Of a DNA stretch of 64,000 nt, positions 1 through 11,478 are shown in pieces. The notes below the pieces were generated by a model. The model was not told the origin of the DNA, searched no databases, and worked only from the letters and a program-made list of their open reading frames with translations. The position numbers and the translations under genes were made by a program. Each line of letters opens with the position of its first letter. Position 1 is the first letter of the stretch. Source of the DNA: Eustoma russellianum (Eukaryota > Streptophyta > Magnoliopsida > Gentianales > Gentianaceae); contig AP025045.1 in assembly GCA_036186865.1 (NCBI GenBank), positions 12,690,529-12,754,528 on the forward strand, read 5' to 3'.

Positions 1-1
1 C

Positions 2-2821
2 TTTACTCACCCTTATTGCAATATAATAAGTAAAAATGGAGAAACCGTTTTAAAAGGAAAACGAGAAGGTAATATTTTTACGCTTTCTATGGATGATGTA
101 ATAGACGCTAAAGTTAAGTGTTTTATGTCAAATGAACCCAATGTGAACTTATGGCATAGACGTTTAGGACACATTGGCATTTCCACACTAGAAAAACTTC
201 AACGAAATAACCTAGTACGAGGATTGCCTACGCTCGATTTAGACAACTTTCAGTTGTGTGAATCTTGCATAAAAGGCAAACAAACACGTGAGTCACTTAA
301 GCCTAAAAACGAAATAAGCACGACTAGAATCTTAGAACTATTGCATATTGATTTGTTTGGTCCTACTCGCACTACAAGCCTTGGTGGGCGCCACTATGCA
401 TGCGTAATTGTTGATGACTTTTCTCGTTATAGTTGGACTTTATTTCTTGCACATAAGGATGATAGCGCCGTTGAGATTGCAAAATTGATTAAACAACTTG
501 AAAATCAATACGGTGTAAATGTGAAAAAGATAAGAAGCGATAGAGGCGGTGAGTTTAAAAACAAAGAGATGATTTCGTTTTGCGAAGAAAAAGGAATTAA
601 GCATGAGTTTTCGCCACCTAGAACTCCACAATTAAATGGAGTAGTAGAAAGAAAGAATCGCACATTACAAGAAATCGCTAGAACTATGTTATGCGAAAAC
701 AAATTGCCTAGATTTCTGTGGGCGGAAGCCGTAAATTGTGCATGCTATATTGTAAATCGCCTATCTATAAGAAAGAAAATAAACAAGACGCCTTATGAGA
801 TTTTGAATGATCGCATGCCTAAGATTGACTATTTTCGTGTGTTTGGATGCAAATGTTTTGTTCTAAATACAAAAGATAATTTGGATAAATTTGAATCCAA
901 ATCAATTGAGTGCATTTTTGTTGGATATTCTATAAATTCAAAGGCATATAGATGTTATGATCCTCTCACTAGACAAATTATAGAATCTATTCATGTTAAA
1001 TTCAATGAATTTGGTGAGATTGATAAAGATAAGGAATATGAAGATGATTTTGAATTGAAACCCGTTTTGAATGAAGATAATGATTCTTTTGATATGCATG
1101 ATGTGAATGACACACTAGAAATGCATGATCACATAGAAATGCATGATAACTTAGAAAATAATCAACCAAGATGGCATAGAGATCACCCACATGATCTCAT
1201 CATAGGCGACCTCACTCACGGTGTGCGACCACGTAGAAGAATTACTTCAGATGAAATAAATGAATTTCATGCTATGATTTCTGAAATTGAGCCCAAAATG
1301 TGCATGATGCTTTGAGTGATTCTTCTTGGATTGATGCCATGCATGATGAACTTAATCAATTTGTTAGAAACGATGTATGGGATTTAGTGCCACGTCCACA
1401 AGATAAGACTATCATAGGCACAAAGTGGGTATTTAGGAATAAAATGAATGAAGAAGGAAAGGTTGTTAGAAATAAAGCGAGACTTGTAGCACAAGGATAT
1501 AATCAAGAAGAAGGAATTGACTACGATGAAACATTCGCACCCGTAGCACGTCTAGAAGCTATACGACTATTACTTGCTATTGCTTGCATGAAAGACTTTA
1601 AATTATATCAAATGGACGTAAAAAGTGCTTTTCTAAACGGATTCATACAAGAAGAAGTATACGTGAAGCAACCACCCGGTTTTGAAGATTTGAAACATCC
1701 CGATCACGTGTACAAACTAAAGAAGGCACTATATGGCTTAAAGCAAGCACCGAGAGCATAGTATGATCGTTTTGCTACTTTCCTTTTAGAAAATGATTTT
1801 AAACATGGTACTATAGATAGTACACTATTTTTCAAACAAGATAAATCAGATTTACTTATTATCCAAATCTACGTTGATGATATTATTTTCGGCTCTACCT
1901 CACATAGACTTGTTAAAGATTTCGAAAATTGCATGAAATCTGAATTTGAAATGTCTATGGTTGGTGAACTTAATTATTTTCTTGGCTTGCAGATTAAGCA
2001 AACGAGTAAAGGGATTCATATAAGCCAAGCAAAATATGTTAATGACATGATTAAAAAGTTTAATTTTGAAAATTTGAAACCATCCCCCACCCCTATGAGT
2101 GTCACTACTAAATTAGACAAAGACGAACATGGTAAAGACGTTGATAATGGATTATATCGATCTATGATAGGTTCTTTGCTATATTTAACTGCTAGTAGGA
2201 CCTGACATCATGTTTAGTGTATGCATGTGTGCCCGTTTTCAAAGTCAACCCAAGGTGTCACACTTCAATGCGGTAAAAAGAATATTCCGTTATATTAAGC
2301 ACACGCCCACCTTAGGAATTTGGTATGATAAGGATTCTACATTTGACTTACATGCTTACACTGATGCAGATTATGGTGGCTGCAAAATAGATAGAAAAAG
2401 CACGAGCGGAACTTGCCAATTTATAGGAAATTCCCTTATTTCATGGTTTTCCAAAAAGCAAGCAAGTGTTGCTTTGTCCACTACTGAGGCTGAGTACATG
2501 GCTCTTAGCCTTTGTTGCACACAGTTGTTGTGGATAAAACAACAACTTTCGGACTTTGGAATTACCGTAAATAAAATTCCTATATATTGTGATAGTATGA
2601 GTGCCATAAATTTGTCTAAGAATCCCGTGTTACATTCTAAGGCTAAGCACATAGAAGTACGCTATCACTTTCTTCGTGATCACGTAAACAATGGTGATAT
2701 TGTCATAGATCACATACGTACAGAAGCACAAGTAGCAGATATCTTTACAAAAGCCTTAAATCAAGCCACGTATGAATCTCTTCGTTCTAAATTAGGCATG
2801 ATTCCCGTTGATATGATTTGA
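2..2821 (+). pseudogene. copia A pol, integrase to RNase H, broken
   Basis: This is the 3' part of a copia pol polyprotein, open from position 2 to about 1300. It holds a GAG-pre-integrase HHCC zinc region (LWHRRLGH ... CESC) and then the integrase core, with Asp in HIDLFGP, Asp in SDRGGEF and Glu in NGVVERKN. The reverse transcriptase has GTKWVFRNK and the YVDD active site at 1870-1881. RNase H has YTDADYGG, STTEAEYMAL and CDSMSAI. Three lesions break it. One A is lost from an A-run near 1295, a Trp codon has become TAG at 1759-1761, and one base is gained near 2200 (compare copy B). It ends with TGA at 2819-2821. The product would be processed and act in virus-like particles, but this copy cannot make it. 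Confidence 0.93.
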
Positions 2822-2882
2822 TTTGACGTGATTTGATTTACTTTCCTTTTTGACAGGAATCTTTTGATTTACTTTCCAAAAT

Positions 2883-3067
2883 AAAGGGGAGAGAATAGCA
2901 TGATTTAAGGGGGAGAGAACACTAATTGATATTAATTGCACAAATCAAGGGGGAGCCGGATTTGAAATTCGAAATTCAAATTTCCAATTTGTGCATGTTT
3001 CAAGGGGGAGAGATAGCATTTAAATCATGTGCATAAATTATTTTAAAAATCATCAAAAGGGGGAGAT
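2883..3067 (+). promoter_or_regulatory. Multiple polypurine tracts, copia A
   Basis: Five purine tracts of the form AAGGGGGAGA lie at about 2883-2894, 2907-2916, 2947-2955, 3002-3012 and 3055-3066. The last directly abuts the LTR start TGTAG at 3068 and is the functional plus-strand primer. Such reiterated PPT copies are established as a Sirevirus hallmark. Confidence 0.88.
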
Positions 3068-3573
3068 TGTAGAGATGAGGGGGTTTGAGTGATTTCAAAA
3101 TAAGTGACCTTAAATGCATGATATATATAAACGTGTACATGTATGCATGATATCTTGCAATTACTTGCCTTATTTAGCTTATATATTATGTTGCCGTACT
3201 AACGAGCCATGAAGCATTAAAGCTTACATCATATGGCAAACATTTGCTGTGTTTACACTATTTTCAAGTGCCACCATTAATGAACTAAACTAGTTCATTA
3301 AGTGAAGTACTTAGTTTGATAAACTAAGTAGTTCATTAAAGGAAGTCATATTTGGAAAAGGCACAAAGGCAACAAAGCTAAGGAAGGAAAGTTTTCTCCT
3401 CCTCCCCATCTTTAATACACACGGCTATATACATATATTACACCTATTTTCAGATTTTTTTTAAAGGCACATACACATGTATTCCAACGTACTACCGACA
3501 CGTTATATATTCTACGTACGTACGTTAACGTCACACCACTATACTTAACTCATATTTATGAGTATATTCAGGT

Positions 3574-3593
3574 CTTATATCATATGATATAAG
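3574..3593. repeat. 20-bp perfect palindrome in copia LTR
   Basis: The half-arm CTTATATCAT is followed by its exact reverse complement with no spacer. It recurs in the LTR of copy B (near 11993) and, less perfectly, in the LTRs of copy C. Its function is unknown; it lies in the U3 part of the LTR. Confidence 0.75.
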
Positions 3594-4343
3594 ATATGGT
3601 GATGACAAATTAAATACGACACGATAAAAGGTTCTAAACCGAAATTTGTCGTATCGGGACGAATACCGAAACTTCGCCAACGTGTCACGTACTTGCCATA
3701 AATAAATGGCCAGCCCCTATACATCAAAATGTGATGTAAATTTCGTGCACTTTACTAAATAATCAGCCAAAAATACTTTCCATGTTGGCACACACAAATT
3801 ACTCCACATTAAGGCCAAAATGTGAAGATTCCAAGTTTAATTTTTGTCACATGTAAATGGTACCACTTTAGACCAGCCAAGTGCTGAGATTTAAAGTATA
3901 TATTATACTATTATGTATAACATAATATATATAACATGTGCAAAAGTTGGAATTTAAATTAGAGAAAAATCGGGTAATCGATAAATATCGAAAATTCGGT
4001 TTTCTACGCACACAACACATGGAACGTTTTTGGTACATCATGTGACACGTATCTAGACACTTTTTACATATGATATACATCTTAAAGATGTTCTAGAAAA
4101 TTAAATTAAGGGCTGATTGGAATATAACATGTGTGTATTATTAAATGTGCATTATTTTACAAAGTTAGCAAAAATAAATTTCAGCACATGCACATACACA
4201 TTCCAACGTCTACACCAGCTGAGATGGAGCTTATTTGGAGCCTTGTTGGCATATTGATTGGTCAAGGATCAATCATACAATGTTGGTGAATTGAAGAGAG
4301 AAGCTACAAATGGTAAGAATTCAAAATATATCTCTTTATATCA

Positions 4344-4698
4344 CATGCTGAAAATTTCAGCATGCTAAAATGTTGCTGGCCGAAATCTTAGTCTTCAAAG
4401 TGAGATATTCCATCATCTTTTATTATGTGATTGATTGGAAGAAGAAATGGAAATGATTTGAATATAAATTAAATTAATAAATGGTGATATTTTATATATC
4501 ACACATGCTGAAAATTTTTCAGCATGTGTACAACTTGTGTGGCCGAATTTGAGAGCTAAATAGGTGTCCATGTTCATTTATTATGTGATAGCAATACTTA
4601 CCATAACTTGGTGATTCAACTTTTAAAGAAAAAATCAAGGTAAATTGGGTATTATTTTGAAAGAAAAGGAATGATGCACATGCTGAATTTTCAGCATG
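4344..4698 (+). promoter_or_regulatory. Three palindrome + GGCCGA modules in copia LTR
   Basis: Near-perfect palindromes built on TGCTGAAAATTTCAGCA lie at 4344-4364, 4504-4526 and 4679-4698. Each is followed 10-15 bases later by TGGCCGA, so the unit recurs every 160-175 bp. They lie about 350-700 bp upstream of the likely TATA box, which fits an enhancer or chromatin-targeting role (inference). Palindromes in Sirevirus LTRs are established. The same triplet is found in the other three copia LTRs in the window. Confidence 0.8.
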
Positions 4699-5027
4699 GC
4701 AAGACTACTAGTTGGCCGATTTTTTGCACTTGTTTGGGAAGGATTTTTTGTCTTGCAATTTATGTGAATATCTTATGATTTATGGAAGTTATTTTGTGAT
4801 GATTTTTGGCACATGTTTAAGTGAAATTCTCAGATTTTTCCAAGTCATCAATGATGACAACATTCATCCAATGAGGAGGTGCCAAGTAAGCAAAGACTAA
4901 ATGATCATCCAATAAGAAGATGCCAAGTAAGCAAGGCCTTGTCACAATGATGTCTTACACTATCTCAAGGACTTAAAAGATAATTTTCAAGAGGGGGAGA
5001 CACACCAAGGGGGACGGCCTGCACCAT

Positions 5028-5034
5028 TATAAGG
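5028..5034 (+). promoter_or_regulatory. Probable TATA box of the copia LTR
   Basis: TATAAGG sits in a GC-richer stretch (ACGGCCTGCACCAT just upstream) and is followed by A/G-rich leader sequence and a pyrimidine-rich stretch. It is kept in copy B at 13445-13451. Transcription would start about 30 bp downstream, giving about 1 kb of R-U5. Confidence 0.55.
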
Positions 5035-5206
5035 AAAGAAGAGAGCAAACAAAACAACAACAAGCATTGCAATTCAAAGAGATCAAAAAGCCTAGCTCTT
5101 CTTCTCCTACATCTTCTTTCTCTCTTCTTATAAAGCCTATTGTTTTCATATCTTTCAATCTTGAATAGGCTTAGATAAACCACCATTCATTATACATCTT
5201 TGTAAA

Positions 5207-5231
5207 AGATTGATCAAGGTGTGATCAATCT
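5207..5231 (+). repeat. Hairpin in the LTR leader
   Basis: Ten-base perfect arms AGATTGATCA and TGATCAATCT flank a 5-base loop AGGTG. The hairpin is present in LTR copy B and, as the reverse complement, in copy C. It falls in transcribed leader RNA if the TATA call is right. Confidence 0.65.
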
Positions 5232-6099
5232 TCATTCTTGCAAGGTGGTGGTGTTCGTGCGAATTGTACTTACAATACAAGGCTTGTAAAGGGTTGGAGT
5301 TAGGTGTAACTCTATCAACCCTATGGTAAGGTGTGTTGTGTGTATGTGATTAGTGTGAACCAAGGAAGGTGTTCCTTGAAGACTGGAGTAGGCTGTTTAT
5401 AACCAAACCAGTATAAAAATCTTGGTGTCATTTACTTTCTGCATTTACTTTTCAGTTACTGTACTGTTTATCCTTCTTATTTGCATCCTTAAAAATAGTA
5501 AACGATTTTCAAAAATTACGAAAATTTCCAGAAATATACTTACACGTTCTAGGGTTAATTTGGCACAAGTTTCAACCCTTTTGGATAAGTATAAGTCAAT
5601 CAAACATCAAAAGTTCTGAGACTAGTGCAGTCTGATTTTCAGACTTGCAAAGGTTGAGACTTTGATTGTAGTTGACCTACTTCCCAAAGAAATTTTTCAA
5701 AACTGTTTCAACCCATTTAAATATAGTATATAAAGAGTTAGGTTAAATTTTCAGAGCATTTGGACGTTCACACAAATAGGAATTAATTTTTCAAAACCAT
5801 CTACCGTTTCTGGCAGATTTGTACAATCTGAGTACCAACGGTTTTTGAAGGGGTTAAAGGTTGAATTTTAATTTGAAATTTTTAGGGGACCCTCATAACA
5901 TCTGAGGCTAAGTTCTCTCAAAATTTCATAATTTTTGGAGACCTCTAACCTAGTTTTAAAAACGTTTTAAAACTGGTCCTGAAAACAGAATCTGTTTTCA
6001 GAACTTGAATTGTTCAAGTTTAAAGAAATTTTAAAAACCACACTTTCCGCACCATCTATTCAACCCCCCCTTCTAGTGGTGCCTTGCAGATCCTACAAG

Positions 6100-6110
6100 T
6101 GGTATCAGAG
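6100..6110 (+). other. Primer-binding site, copia B (tRNA-iMet)
   Basis: TGGTATCAGAG lies two bases after the LTR end. It is complementary to the 3' end of plant initiator methionine tRNA, the usual primer for copia minus-strand DNA synthesis. Confidence 0.9.
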
Positions 6111-6152
6111 TAGCAGGAACACTCACTTCAAGGAATCCAACGATTCAGTGAG

Positions 6153-8075
6153 ATGGCAACCACAAATCTCAAAACCGAGCAAGAAGGTATGTCGAGCCAA
6201 AGGCCTCCACTTTTTGACGGTGAGTCCTTTATTCAGTGGAAACTTAGGATGAAGCTTTTTCTTATGGCTATAGATATAGATCTTTGGTCAATCATTGAAG
6301 ATGGTCCTTATGTCCCATCTAAGGTATCCACCGTAGACGGAGTCACTTTAGAAGTTGTTAAAACTAGACAAGAATATACGAGTGATGATAAAAAGAAACT
6401 TAGTATGAATGCTAGGGCTATGCAATTGCTTTTAAACGGATTAAGTAAAAGTGAAGTCTAGTTATGTGTCAAACTGTTCGAGTGCACAAGAAATGTGGAG
6501 GATACTAGAAATGAAACACGAAGGCACGAGTCAAGTGAAAGAGTCAATAATTAACATGCTTATGTCCACACTTGAGTCATTTAAATTATTGCCCAATGAG
6601 TCTATTGTAGATATGGATCTTCGTTTGACTAACATCTACAACTCTCTTGAGTCTCTTGGTAAGGCTTTTACTACGCAGGAAAAGGTACAGAAAGTCCTAC
6701 GAAGCCTTCCTTCTGAATGGGACCCTAAAGTGACCGCGATAGAAGAAAGCAAGGAAACTAAATCAATAAAGATGGAAGAACTAATCGGATCACTTAAAGT
6801 TTATGAAAATAAACTCATCATACGGAAATCGGAATCATCTAAACAAGGTAAAGCCATTGCTTTTAAATCAAATGAATACGTCTCCCCTCCCTCCGATCAC
6901 GTAGATGATAGTGATTCCGAATCGGATAATTATGACCTAATTCTATTGGCTAAAGGATTGAGAAAATTTATGAGAATGTCATTTAGAAACAAAAATAAGG
7001 GCACTACTACTAAGAGAAATAAGAACAAGTCAAACGATAAGACGTTAAATGTTATGAATGTGGCAAACTCGGACACTTATCATATGACTGCCCAAATAAA
7101 GAAAAGCAAAATACTAAATACCCTGACAAGGAGCGGAACAAAAATAGACTCGTCTCAGAACCCAAACAAAGGAAGCGTGCTCTAAAGGCCTCCACCTGGA
7201 GTGATTCATCAGATTCTGAAACTGAGACCGAAGAGGAGACCGCACAAGTGTGCTTTGCATCCAAAGCATCTAATGAGGTATCATCTGATTCTGACTCTGA
7301 CTCTGAACCTTCTTATGATGATCTTTTTAGTCAGTATCTAGAATTGCATAAATTCACCAAGACTCTCGCTAAAGAAAAGAAACGATTAATTGAAGACAAG
7401 AAACTGTTAGAATCTTCTAACGAGAATCTTGTCGCTCAATTAAGCGATTCAAAGAAAGAGTCATCATGCGTCATTACTGCATTAAAGACAGAGATTTCAT
7501 CATTAACCACTCAAAATAATGAAATGAAATCCGAGATTTCAAATTTGAAATCAAGGAATACCGATTTAGAGAAAATGATGAAACAATTTGATACAGGGTC
7601 CAACATGCTGCATCGCATCATATTATCACAAAAGCATGACAGCGACAAAACTGGACTAGGATACGTTGATACTAACGAAGTATCAACCAAACCAACCAAG
7701 TTTGTTGTGTCTAAGAAAGTAGACACCCCTAAGCCGCAAGTGGCGTCTAAGATGACGCAAAAAGCGCCCCTTTCCTCATCACGCCCCACTTCTTCTTCAT
7801 ATCATGTGAAATATAACTTCGTACCTTATAGATATGAAAAGAAGAGAATAATGCATACACGAAATTCATATCATCCACGCACTACGCACACACACACAAG
7901 GACATATCAAAAACGTCCTTCATTTAATAAGTATAAGGGAGTCCTTGGGCAAAGGCCCAAAGTGCATGCACCACATGTCTACTATATCGCACCTTCATCC
8001 ACATTCTTGCCATTTGATAGACCGAGAAGGATCACCCAAGTATGGGTACCGAAAGGTACTTTTACCAAGAGGTGA
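6153..8075 (+). pseudogene. copia B gag, two frameshifts
   Basis: Gag begins at ATG 6153 (MATTNLKTEQEG), 43 bases after the primer-binding site. The N-terminal capsid-like half resembles plant copia UBN2 gag (LFDGESFIQWKLRM, AQEMWRILE). A CCHC zinc knuckle (CYEC...GH...DC) near 7045-7095 is present but only in a shifted frame. Then come an acidic Ser/Asp/Glu-rich stretch, a Glu/Lys/Ser coiled-coil-like region and a basic His/Arg/Thr tail. Compared with copy C, one base is gained near 6454 and one lost near 7041, so the frame is restored downstream. The frame ends with TGA at 8073-8075, which copy C also has. Gag would form the virus-like particle; this copy is broken. Confidence 0.9.
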
Positions 8076-8079
8076 TTAA

Positions 8080-11000
8080 CTAACTCGAAAGGACCCAAAG
8101 TTAAAAGGGTACCTAAATCACCTTTGCACATTGCAGGGAGCCCACACATCGAAAGATACATCTATAAAGTGGTTCCTTGATAGTGGATGCTCGAGACACA
8201 TGACGGGTGACCCGAGCCTATTCACTAAACTAAAGAAGGTCACAAAAGGCGGATCCGTGACCTTCGGAGACAACAACGAAGGCAAGATCATCGGAAAAGG
8301 TACGATTGGAAGTCCAAACACACTCCAAATCTCCAACGTATTTTTGGTAAGCAACTTATCCTACAATCTTCTTAGTATTTCTCAATTTGTTGACAATGGT
8401 TTCAATGTGTGCTTTACTCACCCTTATTGCAATATAATAAGTAAAAATGGAGAAAACCGTTTTAAAAGGAAAACGAGAAGGTAATATTTTTACGCTTTCT
8501 ATGGATGATGTAATAGACGCTAAAGTTAAGTGTTTTATGTCAAATGAACCCAATGTGAACTTATGGCATAGACGTTTAGGACACATTGGCATTTCCACAC
8601 TAGAAAAACTTCAACGAAATAACCTAGTACGAGGATTGCCTACGCTCGATTTAGACAACTTTCAGTTGTGTGAATCTTGCATAAAAGGCAAACAAACACG
8701 TGAGTCACTTAAGCCTAAAAACGAAATAAGCACGACTAGAATCTTAGAACTATTGCATATTGATTTGTTTGGTCCTAGTCGCACTACAAGCCTTGGTGGG
8801 CGCCACTATGCATGCGTAATTGTTGATGACTTTTCTCGTTATACTTGGACTTTATTTCTTGCACATAAGGATGATAGCGCCGTTGAGATTGCAAAATTGA
8901 TTAAACAACTTGAAAATCAATACGGTGTAAATGTGAAAAAGATAAGAAGCGATAGAGGCGGTGAGTTTAAAAACAAAGAGATGATTTCGTTTTGCGAAGA
9001 AAAAGGAATTAAGCATGAGTTTTCGCCACCTAGAACTCCACAATTAAATGGAGTAGTAGAAAGAAAGAATCGCACATTACAAGAAATCGCTAGAACTATG
9101 TTATGCGAAAACAAATTGCCTAGATTTCTGTGGGCGGAAGCCGTAAATTGTGCATGCTATATTGTAAATCGCCTATCTATAAGAAAGAAAATAAACAAGA
9201 CGCCTTATGAGATTTTGAATGATCGCATGCCTAAGATTGACTATTTTCGTGTGTTTGGATGCAAATGTTTTGTTCTAAATACAAAAGATAATTTGGATAA
9301 ATTTGAATCCAAATCAATTGAGTGCATTTTTGTTGGATATTCTATAAATTCAAAGGCATATAGATGTTATGATCCTCTCACTAGACAAATTATAGAATCT
9401 ATTCATGTTAAATTCAATGAATTTGGTGAGATTGATAAAGATAAGGAATATGAAGATGATTTTGAATTGAAACCCGTTTTGAATGAAGATAATGATTCTT
9501 TTGATATGCATGATGTGAATGACACACTAGAAATGCATGATCACATAGAAATGCATGATAACTTAGAAAATAATCAACCAAGATGGCATAGAGATCACCC
9601 ACATGATCTCATCATAGGCGACCTCACTCACGGTGTGCGACCACGTAGAAGAATTACTTCAGATGAAATAAATGAATTTCATGCTATGATTTCTGAAATT
9701 GAGCCCAAAAATGTGCATGATGCTTTGAGTGATTCTTCTTGGATTGATGCCATGCATGATGAACTTAATCAATTTGTTAGAAACGATGTATGGGATTTAG
9801 TGCCACGTCCACAAGATAAGACTATCATAGGCACAAAGTGGGTATTTAGGAATAAAATGAATGAAGAAGGAAAGGTTGTTAGAAATAAAGCGAGACTTGT
9901 AGCACAAGGATATAATCAAGAAGAAGGAATTGACTACGATGAAACATTCGCACCCGTAGCACGTCTAGAAGCTATACGACTATTACTTGCTATTGCTTGC
10001 ATGAAAGACTTTAAATTATATCAAATGGACGTAAAAAGTGCTTTCTAAACGGATTCATACAAGAAGAAGTATACGTGAAGCAACCACCCGGTTTTGAAGA
10101 TTTGAAACATCCCGATCACGTGTACAAACTAAAGAAGGCACTATATGGCTTAAAGCAAGCACCGAGAGCATGGTATGATCGTTTTGCTACTTTCCTTTTA
10201 GAAAATGATTTTAAACGTGGTACTATAGATAGTACACTATTTTTGAAACAAGATAAATCAGATTTACTTATTATCCAAATCTACGTTGATGATATTATTT
10301 TCGGCTCTACCTCACATAGACTTGTTAAAGATTTCGAAAATTGCATGAAATCTGAATTTGAAATGTCTATGGTTGGTGAACTTAATTATTTTCTTGGCTT
10401 GCAGATTAAGCAAACGAGTAAAGGGATTCATATAAGCCAAGCAAAATATGTTAATGACATGATTAAAAAGTTTAATTTTGAAAATTTGAAACCATCCCCC
10501 ACCCCTATGAGTGTCACTACTAAATTAGACAAAGACGAACATGGTAAAGACGTTGATAATGGATTATATCGATCTATGATAGGTTCTTTGCTATATTTAA
10601 CTGCTAGTAGGCCTGACATCATGTTTAGTGTATGCATGTGTGCCCGTTTTCAAAGTCAACCCAAGGTGTCACACTTCAATGCGGTAAAAAGAATATTCCG
10701 TTATATTAAGCACACGCCCATCTTAGGAATTTGGTATGATAAGGATTCTACATTTGACTTACATGCTTACACTGATGCAGATTATGGTGGCTGCAAAATA
10801 GATAGAAAAAGCACGAGCGGAACTTGCCAATTTATAGGAAATTCCCTTATTTCATGGTTTTCCAAAAAGCAAGCAAGTGTTGCTTTGTCCACTACTGAGG
10901 CTGAGTACATGGCTCTTAGCCTTTGTTGCACACAGTTGTTGTGGATAAAACAACAACTTTCGGACTTTGGAATTACCGTAAATAAAATTCCTATATATTG

Positions 11001-11232
11001 TGATAGTATGAGTGCCATAAATTTGTCTAAGAATCCCGTGTTACATTCTAAGGCTAAGCACATAGAAGTACGCTATCACTTTCTTCGTGATCACGTAAAC
11101 AATGGTGATATTGTCATAGATCACGTACGTACAGAAGCACAAGTAGCAGATATCTTTACAAAAGCCTTAAATCAAGCCACGTATGAATCTCTTCGTTCTA
11201 AATTAGGCATGATTCCCGTTGATATGATTTGA
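8080..11232 (+). pseudogene. copia B pol, protease to RNase H, two frameshifts
   Basis: Pol is open from 8080 in a frame +1 to gag. In order it holds the aspartic protease (WFLDSGCSRHM), the HHCC zinc region, integrase (HIDLFGP, SDRGGEF, NGVVERKN), reverse transcriptase (YVDD at 10282-10293) and RNase H (YTDADYGG, CDSMSAI). It stops with TGA at 11230-11232. Copy A shows that one A has been gained in an A-run near 8452, and one T lost from a T-run near 10043 splits the reverse transcriptase. Otherwise the frame has no stop codon over 3.1 kb, which points to a young insertion or to sequencing indels. There is no env-like frame after it. Confidence 0.92.
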
Positions 11233-11293
11233 TTTGACGTGATTTGATTTACTTTCCTTTTTGACAGGAATCTTTCGATTTACTTTCCAAAAT

Positions 11294-11478
11294 AAAAGGA
11301 GAGAGAATAGCATGATTTAAGGGGAGAGAACACTAATTGATATTAATTGCACAAATCAAGGGGGAGCCGGATTTGAAATTCGAAATTCAAATTTCCAATT
11401 TGTGCATGTTTCAAGGGGGAGAGATAGCATTTAAATCATGTGCATAAATTATTTTAAAAATCATCAAAAGGGGGAGAT
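11294..11478 (+). promoter_or_regulatory. Multiple polypurine tracts, copia B
   Basis: Purine tracts lie at about 11294-11306, 11319-11329, 11358-11367, 11413-11423 and 11466-11477, with the last against the LTR start at 11479. The arrangement matches copy A. Confidence 0.87.

Larger units (their letters stand above)
1..6097 (+). mobile_element. Sirevirus-like Ty1/copia element A, 3' part
   Basis: The window opens inside the pol of a Ty1/copia retrotransposon, which runs through integrase, reverse transcriptase and RNase H to a polypurine region and a 3-kb LTR (3068-6097). The order integrase before reverse transcriptase is diagnostic of copia. A run of AAGGGGGAGA-like tracts before the LTR is the known Sirevirus (SIRE/Maximus) multi-PPT signature. 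The 5' LTR and gag of this copy lie left of the window. The LTR at its right end also serves as the 5' LTR of copy B, so the boundary is shared. The element is degenerate because pol has frameshifts and a stop. Confidence 0.93.
3068..6097 (+). repeat. Sirevirus-like LTR, shared by copies A and B (3030 bp)
   Basis: The LTR begins TGTAG next to the PPT and ends CTACA, followed after two bases by a primer-binding site (TGGTATCAGAG). At 3030 bp it is long for copia. It serves as the 3' LTR of A and the 5' LTR of B. It contains many palindromes, a likely TATA box at 5028-5034, a hairpin at 5207-5231 and a pyrimidine-rich tail before the 3' end. No protein-coding sequence is recognisable; its short ORFs are chance. 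Confidence 0.93.

Noticed and set aside
4712..4900. 62-codon frame MADFLHLFG..., repeated at 13129
   Set aside because: It lies in the copia LTR upstream of the TATA box, resembles no protein, and is copied only because the LTR is.
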